Assembly (NCBI GenBank): GCA_049582065.1
Contig: JBAUTF010000209.1
Location: forward strand, 1-13,017
Length of the DNA stretch: 13,017 nt
Direction of reading: 5' to 3'
DNA from: DATKSS01 sp049582065
Lineage (GTDB): Bacteria > Chloroflexota > Dormibacteria > Dormibacterales > Dormibacteraceae
Positions 1 through 6,344 of the stretch are shown here, piece by piece. The position numbers and the translations under genes were made by a program. Below the pieces are notes generated by a model, which was not told the DNA's origin, did not search any database, and saw only the letters and a program-made list of their open reading frames with translations. Positions within the stretch are counted from its first letter, which is position 1, and each line of letters opens with the position of its first letter.

Positions 1-22
1 AAAGGCGCAGCGAGATCCGAGA

Positions 23-1891
23 GTGAGCGAATCCGCCCCACGGGTCCGCCGCCAGATCAAGTTCCGCGGCGGGAGCCTCGGCGCGTTCCTGTGCTGGGCG
101 GTGGTGTTCGCCGACATCGGCACGTCCATCTATTACGTGCCGGGCATCCTGTACGGCAACTTCAAGACGCGCTCGGCGATCTTCGTCCTCATGACCCTGT
201 TCGTCTTCATCCTCCTGTGCGTGAAGTACGCCGAGGTCACGTGGCGCTACCCGGAAGGCGGGGGCGTGGTCAACGTCTCTTCCCAGGCGCTGCACCCGTT
301 CATTGGACTACTCGGCGGGCTGTTCATCATGGTCGACTACTACCTCACCGCGGCCATCAGCGCCCTGTCGGGAATGATCTACCTGGCGGTGGTCGCCCCG
401 TACGTGAGCCCCTGGGTGACGCAAGCCACCGTCGCGGCCCTGGTCGGCCTTGGCATTCTCAACCTGGTCGGCATCAAAGAGAGCGCGCGCACGACGGCGA
501 TCTTCGTGGTCCTGGCCGGGATCGGCCAGGTGGCAGTGGTGCTGGCGACAGCCATTTACCTCGGGCCTGCCCGGATCGTCCACAGCTTCAGCGCCGTGAC
601 CGCCGGCCCGGCCATCACGCCCGTCGTCTTTCTCACCGGGTACGGCGCCGCATTTCTCGCCTTCTCGGGGCTGGAGAGCATCGCTCAGCTCGCGCCGGCG
701 ATGCGTGAGCCAAGGCGGGTGGTCTCGTACCGGGCGATGATCGCGGTCGTGGTGACCATGGCGATCACCAGCCCGCTACTGACGCTCTGGTCTACGACCC
801 TCCTCAACGGGAAGACCGCAGACCCGAACCAGTTCATCTCGCTCCTGGGAGCTCACGTCGCCGGCCGTTTTCTGGGCGACTACGTCGCGGTCAGCGCGTC
901 GCTGCTGCTCGTGTTCGCCAGCAACACGGCGATCATCGGGGCCTACCACGTCTTCATCGCCCTGACGCGAATGGGCTTCATGCCCCGCGCGCTCGAGCGC
1001 CGCAACAGGTGGCGAAGGACGCCGCACTGGGCGGTCCTCGCTGCCGTCTCCCTGCCGGTCGTGATCATCATCGCGGCCCAGGCCAATCTCAACCTTCTCG
1101 GGAACCTGTACGCCTTCGGCCTGCTCGGAACGTTCGTGCTGACATGCATCAGCCTCGACGTCGTCCGCTGGCGCGAATACAAACGGTGGACGCCGGGCAC
1201 GGTCGTGTTCTTCGGCGTTGGTGTCGCCACGAAGGTGCTGGTGATCGTCGCCTGGTCCGTGAACCTGGTCGAGAAACAAGACGCCACAGCGTTCGGCGGT
1301 GGGCTCACGGTCGTCGGACTCATCATCGGCCTCGCCACCTATCGCTACAACCGCAGCCGGCGCCCGGCGGTGTTCCCGGTGCCGTTCCGGCCGCAGCGCG
1401 CCGCCCAGTCGATCGCCAGCGCGCTCGGCAGCCGGCCGTCGGCCGGCGAGGTGCTCGTGATCCTGCCGCATGACCAGATGGCAGCTGAGGCGGTGATCGC
1501 AGAGGCCTCGCGCGCCGCGGCAGGCCGGGGTGCCGTGTTCCTCTACCGGGGCAACCGATACCCCCACCAGCATCACGAGCTGCTCGAGGTCAACGATCCG
1601 TACCTGAAGGACTTTTCCGCGCATGACGCCTTCGCGAGGGCAGAGCGGCTCGCACGAAAGCAGGTCTCCAACCGCCGGTACGTCTATGTGCCCGGCAGCC
1701 TGCCGCGCGAGATGGTGGCAGAGGTCTGGAGGACGGTCGCTCCCAGGGAAACCGTGGTCACCGTGGACGACCAGGACATGCTCCCGCCGATGGCGATCGA
1801 CCGCATCCGACGTCACACGGCCGACGGTACGGTCGTGCTGCACATGTTCACCAGCAAGGTGCTGCCCCTGCCCGAATCCGCTACGGCTTGA
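23..1891 (+). CDS. APC-superfamily amino acid permease-like transporter with soluble C-terminal domain
   Basis: An integral membrane protein of 622 aa, probably a secondary transporter for amino acids or related solutes; the substrate cannot be read from the sequence. About twelve hydrophobic segments lie between residues 19 and 442. The first carries an unwound-helix type motif (FADIGTSIYYVPG, residues 29-41), as expected for TM1 of the LeuT-fold APC superfamily. TM6 has the typical FSGLES motif (214-219), followed by a basic cytoplasmic loop (PAMREPRR). Residues about 475-622 are hydrophilic and alternate beta- and helix-like stretches, resembling a cytosolic universal-stress-like or regulatory domain as in some APC/CCC carriers; this is inference. 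GTG at 23 is the first usable start but has no convincing ribosome binding site. The frame stays open to the window edge, so the gene could begin upstream. The last 11 bases overlap the 3' end of the convergent M24 gene. Confidence 0.85.
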   Translation: MSESAPRVRRQIKFRGGSLGAFLCWAVVFADIGTSIYYVPGILYGNFKTRSAIFVLMTLFVFILLCVKYAEVTWRYPEGGGVVNVSSQALHPFIGLLGGLFIMVDYYLTAAISALSGMIYLAVVAPYVSPWVTQATVAALVGLGILNLVGIKESARTTAIFVVLAGIGQVAVVLATAIYLGPARIVHSFSAVTAGPAITPVVFLTGYGAAFLAFSGLESIAQLAPAMREPRRVVSYRAMIAVVVTMAITSPLLTLWSTTLLNGKTADPNQFISLLGAHVAGRFLGDYVAVSASLLLVFASNTAIIGAYHVFIALTRMGFMPRALERRNRWRRTPHWAVLAAVSLPVVIIIAAQANLNLLGNLYAFGLLGTFVLTCISLDVVRWREYKRWTPGTVVFFGVGVATKVLVIVAWSVNLVEKQDATAFGGGLTVVGLIIGLATYRYNRSRRPAVFPVPFRPQRAAQSIASALGSRPSAGEVLVILPHDQMAAEAVIAEASRAAAGRGAVFLYRGNRYPHQHHELLEVNDPYLKDFSAHDAFARAERLARKQVSNRRYVYVPGSLPREMVAEVWRTVAPRETVVTVDDQDMLPPMAIDRIRRHTADGTVVLHMFTSKVLPLPESATA

Positions 1892-3059
1892 TGATCAAGT
1901 CCTTCAGCTCGCGCGGGTAACCGGTCATCACCCGGCACCCGTGCTCGGTAACGACGACCGTGTCCGAGTGCCGGAAACCGCCGAGCTCTTTGAAGTAGAC
2001 GCCCGGCTCGATCGTGAACACCATCCCCGGCTCGAGGACCGCCTCCTCGCCGCGGTCGAGGAACGGCGCCTCGTGGCCCTCGAGCCCGATCGAATGGCCC
2101 ACGTGGTGCCTCAGGTTCTCGGAGACCCCGAGCTCTGCGGCCAGGCGCACGGTGGCCAGCTCGACCTCACCGGCGGGCACGCCCGGCGCCATGGCCTCGA
2201 ACGCGCGCGTCTGCAGCGCCAGCATCGCTTCGAACCCGCGCACCTGCTGGGGGCTCGGCTCGCCGACGATCATCGTGCGCTCGAGCTCGCTGAGATAGCC
2301 GTCGATGTTGGCGCCGGCGCCACTCACCAGCACGTCGCCCCTCTGGATTCCGTGCCCTTTGACGAACCCATGCGGCATGGCGGTGGACCGGCCCGCCACG
2401 AACATCGCCGTCAACCCGGCGCTGTCCATGCCCCTGGGCCGCCACCCGGGCATCTCGTGCACCATCTCGAAGAGCGTTTCGGTCGCCGCCGGCGTATAGC
2501 ACTCCATCTCGGTCCTGCCGGTCTCGATGGCCGCCTGCATGCGGTGGTGTGCGCGAACCGCCCAGTCGCAGCTGAGCTGGATGCAGGCGAGCTCGTCCTC
2601 CGACTTCACCCGCCGGAGCGACTCGACGATCAGCTCGGCGTCCACGAGGCTGTGCCCTGTCAGGTCGCTCAACCGTGGCCCGCGATATCCCCAGTACGGC
2701 ACGTACCCGTCGTGGTCCGCGCCCGTCCGGCGGGGCCTTGCGTTCATCTCGGCCAGGATCGAGGAGACGCGTTCCATCGGGTGCTCGGCGCCCGGGTATT
2801 CGAAGTAGACGTTCACCTGGTCCACAAATGTCGAAGACTCGGCGTGCTCCTTCTCGACCGCCGGTACGACCAGCGCAGATTGCCCCTGTCGGCCGAGCAC
2901 GAGGGCGATGGGACGCTCGGTGGGGATGTGGTGAAAGCCGGTCAGGTAGGCGACGCGGGCGGGGTAGAAGACGCACATCGCGTCCAGGCCGGCCGCCTCC
3001 AGGCCGGCCGCCACGCACTCCCTGCGCCTGGCGTACTCCGCCTCGGTGATAGCCGGCAC
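1881..3059 (-). CDS. M24 family (Xaa-Pro aminopeptidase/creatinase-like) protein with altered metal site
   Basis: Member of the pita-bread fold family that includes aminopeptidase P, prolidase, creatinase and ectoine hydrolase. From GTG at 3059 the protein has 392 aa, the usual length, and starts MPAITEAEYARRR, a normal N-terminus for the family. The N-terminal domain covers about 1-150 and the catalytic domain about 155-385. Visible motifs are H230 (GRSTAMPH), H322 (HHVGHSIGLEGHE), H329 and E351 (FTIEPGVY). The usual metal ligands differ: the first Asp is Ser246 (VLVSGAG), the second is Glu258 (LSELERT), and the final Glu is Ser365 (GFRHSDT). Peptidase activity is therefore uncertain and a non-metal amidino- or amidohydrolase role is possible. 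The frame extends upstream to a TTG at 3206, but those 49 residues are encoded by palindromic repeats and are low complexity, so I reject that start. It follows the E1 beta gene on the same strand and overlaps the permease 3' end by 11 bases. Confidence 0.85.
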   Translation of the reverse strand: MPAITEAEYARRRECVAAGLEAAGLDAMCVFYPARVAYLTGFHHIPTERPIALVLGRQGQSALVVPAVEKEHAESSTFVDQVNVYFEYPGAEHPMERVSSILAEMNARPRRTGADHDGYVPYWGYRGPRLSDLTGHSLVDAELIVESLRRVKSEDELACIQLSCDWAVRAHHRMQAAIETGRTEMECYTPAATETLFEMVHEMPGWRPRGMDSAGLTAMFVAGRSTAMPHGFVKGHGIQRGDVLVSGAGANIDGYLSELERTMIVGEPSPQQVRGFEAMLALQTRAFEAMAPGVPAGEVELATVRLAAELGVSENLRHHVGHSIGLEGHEAPFLDRGEEAVLEPGMVFTIEPGVYFKELGGFRHSDTVVVTEHGCRVMTGYPRELKDLIIKP

Positions 3060-3071
3060 CGGCTTTCCCGC

Positions 3072-3178
3072 CCTCCCCGCAGGCGGGGAGGTGGCCGGCG
3101 GAGAAGTCCCCGAAATCGGAGGGAGCTCCTCCCCACCCGCCGGCTTCGCCGGCGACCTCCCCACTCGTGGGGAGGTCG
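3072..3178. repeat. Cluster of REP-like palindromes between the E1 beta and M24 genes
   Basis: Three strong inverted repeats are packed in about 107 bases. First, CCTCCCCGC at 3072-3080 pairs with GCGGGGAGG at 3083-3091. Second, CGCCGGC at 3138-3144 pairs with GCCGGCG at 3148-3154 around TTC. Third, CGACCTCCCCAC at 3153-3164 is a perfect 12-base match to GTGGGGAGGTCG at 3167-3178. The sequence GGGGAGGT recurs in both flanks, so the ends of the block also resemble each other in inverted orientation. There is no T-run, so it is not a classical intrinsic terminator, though the RNA would fold strongly. The form fits an extragenic palindromic element or small non-autonomous mobile element; which one cannot be decided from a single copy. 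Confidence 0.7.
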
Positions 3179-3192
3179 ATGAGCCGTCTTTC

Positions 3193-4176
3193 CTAGTACG
3201 CGGCAAGCTTCCTCATCGCCTCCGCGATCTTCTTCGGGTTGGGCATGAAGAACTCTTCCTGTGGCCCGTTGAAAGGCATGGCGGGAATGTCAGGCGCGGC
3301 GACGCGCACCACCGGACCGTCGAGGTCGTCGAAAGCGTGCTCGGAGATGATGGCCGCCACCTCGGCGCCGAACCCTCCCGTGAGGTTGTCCTCGTACACG
3401 ACCATCGCCTTCCCGGTCCGGCGCACCGACTCGAGGATCGCTGCGCGGTCCAGCGGCGCGAGGGTGCGCAGGTCCACGACCTCCACGCTGACCCCCTCCG
3501 ACTCGAGCGTGCCGGCGGCCTCCACGCAATAGTGGGTCATGAGCCCCCAGGCGAAGCAGCTCAAATTCGTGCCGGGCCGCCGGGTGACGGCCGGGCCGAT
3601 GGGCACGAGGTGGTCTCCGTCCGGCACCTCCTCGGCCACCAGCCGGTACACCTTCTTGTGCTCGAGGAAGATCACCGGGTCCGGGTCGCGGATCGCCGAC
3701 TTGAGAAGCCCATGGGCGTCGGCCGGCATGCTGGGTACCACGACCTTCAAGCCCGGCACGTGGGCGTAGAAGGCTTCGATCGACTGCGAGTGGTAGAGCC
3801 CGCCATGTACCCCGCCGCCGAACGGGGCGCGGATCACGATGGGCACCGACCAGTCGCCGTTGGAGCGGTAGCGGGTGCGCGCCGCCTCGCTGACGATCTG
3901 GTCGAAGGCCGGGTGGATGAAATCCGCGAACTGGATCTCGGCGATCGGGATCAGCCCGTTCAACGCGGCGCCGATCGCCACCCCGACGATGGCCGACTCG
4001 GCCAGCGGGGTGTCGAGGACGCGGGCTTCGCCGAACCTTGCGTAGAGGCCGTCGGTCGCGCCGAACACGCCGCCTTTGCGTCCCACGTCCTCCCCCATGA
4101 CGAGCACGCGATCGTCCCGCTCCATCTCCTCGGCCATGGCCGCCCGCACCGCCTCGATCATTCGCATCTCGCTCAT
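3193..4176 (-). CDS. 2-oxoacid dehydrogenase E1 component, beta subunit (branched-chain/pyruvate type)
   Basis: Beta subunit of a thiamine-diphosphate-dependent alpha2beta2 E1 enzyme, which decarboxylates pyruvate or branched-chain 2-oxoacids and passes the acyl group to the lipoyl E2. It has 327 aa, normal for the family. Recognisable features are GEDVGRKGGVFGATDGL (28-44), TPLAES (56-61) with the glutamate expected to activate ThDP, IQFADFIHPAFDQIVSEAA (81-99), GGLYHSQS (125-132) and the C-terminal transketolase domain with YEDNLTGGFG (261-270) and PFNGPQE. The RKGGVF signature recalls branched-chain 2-oxoacid dehydrogenases more than pyruvate dehydrogenase, but substrate choice is not certain. 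I use ATG at 4176 (MSEMRMIEAV); a TTG at 4185 gives three more residues, and neither has a clear ribosome binding site. No E1 alpha gene precedes it, because the divergent whiA gene begins just upstream, and no E2 or E3 follows within the window. Confidence 0.9.
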   Translation of the reverse strand: MSEMRMIEAVRAAMAEEMERDDRVLVMGEDVGRKGGVFGATDGLYARFGEARVLDTPLAESAIVGVAIGAALNGLIPIAEIQFADFIHPAFDQIVSEAARTRYRSNGDWSVPIVIRAPFGGGVHGGLYHSQSIEAFYAHVPGLKVVVPSMPADAHGLLKSAIRDPDPVIFLEHKKVYRLVAEEVPDGDHLVPIGPAVTRRPGTNLSCFAWGLMTHYCVEAAGTLESEGVSVEVVDLRTLAPLDRAAILESVRRTGKAMVVYEDNLTGGFGAEVAAIISEHAFDDLDGPVVRVAAPDIPAMPFNGPQEEFFMPNPKKIAEAMRKLAAY

Positions 4177-4315
4177 CGGCTGCAAGGCACATTGTCCAGC
4201 GCCGAGGCCCCCTGCGGCGAGGAAGACTCACGAGCCGGGGGCCACGCGGTGAAAAAAAGATTGCTCTATACGTCGACTGGATGGACCAGGTCGCGCGTTA
4301 GACTGCACCAAGGGG

Positions 4316-4335
4316 GGAGGGTTAAATAACCTTCC
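4316..4335 (+). promoter_or_regulatory. Dyad / short RNA hairpin just upstream of the whiA ribosome binding site
   Basis: GGAGGGTTA (4316-4324) and TAACCTTCC (4327-4335) form an inverted repeat separated by AA, with one G-T mismatch that would be a G-U wobble in RNA. As RNA it would make an eight-pair stem with an AAAU loop ending two bases before the Shine-Dalgarno sequence. It could be an operator for a dimeric regulator or a leader hairpin affecting translation of whiA. Function is inference only. Confidence 0.35.
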
Positions 4336-4336
4336 T

Positions 4337-4343
4337 GGAGGGG
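4337..4343 (+). promoter_or_regulatory. Ribosome binding site GGAGGGG that points to an ATT start for whiA
   Basis: GGAGGGG lies six bases before the ATT at 4350, an ideal distance. The next in-frame ATG (4380) is 36 bases away, too far to be served by this site. Together with the conserved protein N-terminus this site decides the start of whiA. Confidence 0.7.
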
Positions 4344-4349
4344 AACGCT

Positions 4350-5288
4350 ATTTCGTTCTCGGCGGACGTCAAGAACGAGATGGCGGGGCTACTGCCTGCG
4401 CGGCCCTGCTGTCAGCTGAGCGAGCTGCTCGGCGTCTACTTCGGCTCACGCGGCCGCCTGCTGACAAACCAGCGCGGACGCTCGGCCTACTTCTCGCTGC
4501 TCCGCAACGCCGTCGCCCGCAAAGTGGTGAGGCTGGGCCGCGCTGTAGATCACATGGACGCCAAATACCAGGCGGTCAAGACGCGCAAGCGCATGTCGTT
4601 CTTCATCGAGCTGGCGCTTCCCGCGGGTCTCGTCGCCACCTTCACGCAGTCGGCGTCCCATGCCATCCCACAGGCCTCCTGCGACCGCAAAGCGATGCTG
4701 CGCGGGCTGTTCCTGGGCTGCGGCTCCGTGAACACGCCGAGCTCGCGCTACCACCTCGAGTTCGTGGCCCCTTCGGCGCAATGGGCGTCTGCGATCGCAG
4801 AGCTCGCCGCAAGCGCGGGGGTCAAGGTCGGGACCATGGAACGCGCCGGGCAATCCGTCGTGTACGTGAAAGACGGCGATGGTATCGTCCGGCTGCTTTC
4901 CACCATGGGCGCCAGCCGCGCGGTCATGGACTACGAGAACGTCAGGGTCGTCCGGGAGGTGAGCGGCGAGGTCAACCGGCGACTCAATTTCGAGACCGCG
5001 AACATCGGCAAGACGATCGGCTCCGGCCTACGGCAGGCCGCCGCGATCGAACGGCTGGAATCCGCCGGGCGCCTGGACCAGCTTTCGCCCGCGCTGCGCG
5101 AGATGGCTCGCTGGCGCGTCGCGAACCCGCAGCTCAACCTGGGCGAGCTGGCCGGCCGCATGAAGCTCTCGAAGTCGGCGGTCAACCACCGGCTGCGGCG
5201 CCTGCAGGAGCTCGCGCGCTCGAATGGGGACAGGCCCCCGCGCGATGCGCTTGGCCGCACAGGCATGAACGGTCGCCGCTCCGCCTAA
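4350..5288 (+). CDS. whiA: WhiA, LAGLIDADG-related DNA-binding regulator (apparent ATT start)
   Basis: DNA-binding protein WhiA, known from Gram-positive bacteria, where it controls sporulation septation in Streptomyces and affects division or chromosome handling in Bacillus. From ATT at 4350 it has 312 aa. The N-terminus reads (M)SFSADVKNEMAGL, matching the family start (M-S-F-x-x-x-x-K-x-E-L), then the conserved Cys pair at 20-21. The N-terminal part is homing-endonuclease-like, with the family motif RGLFLGCGSVNTPSSRYHLEF (118-138). A conserved linker follows (NFETANIGKTI, 213-223), then a C-terminal helix-turn-helix about 262-290 (LGELAGRMKLSKSAVNHRLRRL). An ATG at 4380 would remove ten conserved residues and has no ribosome binding site. 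whiA opens the operon; the rapZ and yvcK homologues that often precede it are absent here. gap follows after 45 bases. Confidence 0.92.
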   Translation: MSFSADVKNEMAGLLPARPCCQLSELLGVYFGSRGRLLTNQRGRSAYFSLLRNAVARKVVRLGRAVDHMDAKYQAVKTRKRMSFFIELALPAGLVATFTQSASHAIPQASCDRKAMLRGLFLGCGSVNTPSSRYHLEFVAPSAQWASAIAELAASAGVKVGTMERAGQSVVYVKDGDGIVRLLSTMGASRAVMDYENVRVVREVSGEVNRRLNFETANIGKTIGSGLRQAAAIERLESAGRLDQLSPALREMARWRVANPQLNLGELAGRMKLSKSAVNHRLRRLQELARSNGDRPPRDALGRTGMNGRRSA

Positions 5289-5333
5289 CATAAGGCCGGT
5301 CGCAGTTCCAGCCGGTTGCAGGAGCGTGCTCAG

Positions 5334-6344
5334 ATGGCTATCAGGGTCGGGATAAACGGTTTCGGACGTATCGGCCGCAACATCTTCCGCGCGGCACATG
5401 AGCTGAAGCCGGACTTCGAGATCGTCGCCGTCAACGACCTCGGCGAGGCGAAGACGTTCGCGCACCTCCTGAAGTACGACACCGCGCTCGGCACCTTCCG
5501 TCCATCTGTCAGCGCCTCCGCGGAGTCGATCACGGTCGACGGCCGCTCCTTCAAGTTCCTCAGCCACAAGGATCCCGCCGAGCTGCCCTGGAAAGACCTG
5601 GGCGTGGACATCGTCATCGAGTCCACGGGTCTATTCACCGACGCCACCAAGGCGCGTGTTCACATCGACAAGGGTGGCGCCAACAAGGTGATCATCTCGG
5701 CGCCGGCGACCAACCAGGACTTCACCGTGGTCATGGGCGTCAACCACAAGCAGTACGACCCCAAGAAACACAACATCATCTCCAACGCCAGCTGCACAAC
5801 CAACTGCCTGGTGCCGGTAGCCAAGGTCCTCCACGAGTCGTTCGGCATCGAGCGTGGAATGATGACGACGGTCCACGCCTACACATCGGACCAGCGCCTC
5901 CAAGACCTCCCGCACAAGGACCTGCGACGCGCTCGCGCCGCGGCGGACAACATCATCCCGGCCTCGACCGGCGCCAACCGCGCGGTGGCCGAGGTGCTGC
6001 CCGAGCTGTCAGGAAAATTCGCCGGCATGGCTTTCCGGGTGCCGGTCCTCGACGTTTCGGTCATCGACTTGAGCGTCCAGCTCTCGAAGACGACGACCGT
6101 CCAGGCCATCGTCGCCGCCTTTGATGAAGCTGCCGGCGGCGAGCTGCGGGGCATTCTTTCGGTGAGCCACGAGGAGCTCGTCTCCTCGGACTTCAAAGGC
6201 AACCCGCATTCATCGATCGTCGATGCCCCGCTCACGCTGATGCTCGGCGGAGATTGGGCCAAGGTGGTGAGCTGGTACGACAACGAGTGGGGCTTCAGCT
6301 GCCGCATGATCGACCTCATCGCCTACATGGCGGCCCGACTCTGA
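5334..6344 (+). CDS. gap: Glyceraldehyde-3-phosphate dehydrogenase, type I
   Basis: Converts glyceraldehyde 3-phosphate, phosphate and NAD+ to 1,3-bisphosphoglycerate in the cytoplasm. The 336 aa length is typical. The Rossmann motif GINGFGRIGR is at 7-16, and Asp35 in VNDLG suggests NAD rather than NADP preference. The catalytic site SNASCTTNC places the nucleophile at Cys154, and the catalytic His is at 181 (TTVHAYTSDQ). The substrate-binding segment reads PASTGANRA where most homologues have STGAAKA, a mild deviation. The C-terminal WYDNEWGFSCRM motif is intact. ATG at 5334 is preceded by AGGAG (5320-5324) nine bases away. The stop TGA overlaps the apparent CTG start of pgk. Second gene of the whiA operon. 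Confidence 0.97.
   Translation: MAIRVGINGFGRIGRNIFRAAHELKPDFEIVAVNDLGEAKTFAHLLKYDTALGTFRPSVSASAESITVDGRSFKFLSHKDPAELPWKDLGVDIVIESTGLFTDATKARVHIDKGGANKVIISAPATNQDFTVVMGVNHKQYDPKKHNIISNASCTTNCLVPVAKVLHESFGIERGMMTTVHAYTSDQRLQDLPHKDLRRARAAADNIIPASTGANRAVAEVLPELSGKFAGMAFRVPVLDVSVIDLSVQLSKTTTVQAIVAAFDEAAGGELRGILSVSHEELVSSDFKGNPHSSIVDAPLTLMLGGDWAKVVSWYDNEWGFSCRMIDLIAYMAARL

Larger units (their letters stand above)
4186..4349. promoter_or_regulatory. Divergent control region between the E1 beta gene and the whiA operon
   Basis: This gap separates the minus-strand E1 beta gene from the long plus-strand operon and must hold promoters for both directions. It contains the most A-rich patch of the area (seven As at 4252-4258, then TTGCTCTATACG). 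A plus-strand TTAGACTG at 4298-4305 contains a -10-like hexamer (TAGACT), but I see no good -35 at the usual distance. A 9+9 dyad (4316-4335) and the whiA ribosome binding site (4337-4343) follow. No small reading frame with a ribosome binding site was found here. Confidence 0.45.

Noticed and set aside
776..1843. Long minus-strand open frame antisense to the permease
   Set aside because: Its translation is rich in Arg, His, Asp and Gly with no domain, as expected for the complement of a GC-rich coding strand; the permease frame is clearly the real one.
3153..3178. Intrinsic terminator for the E1 beta gene
   Set aside because: The stem is strong, but no T-run follows on either strand, so I list it as a palindromic repeat rather than a terminator.
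1623..3182. Long plus-strand open frame across the permease end and antisense to the M24 gene
   Set aside because: It crosses two well-supported genes in other frames and contains no recognisable motif; an artefact of high GC content.
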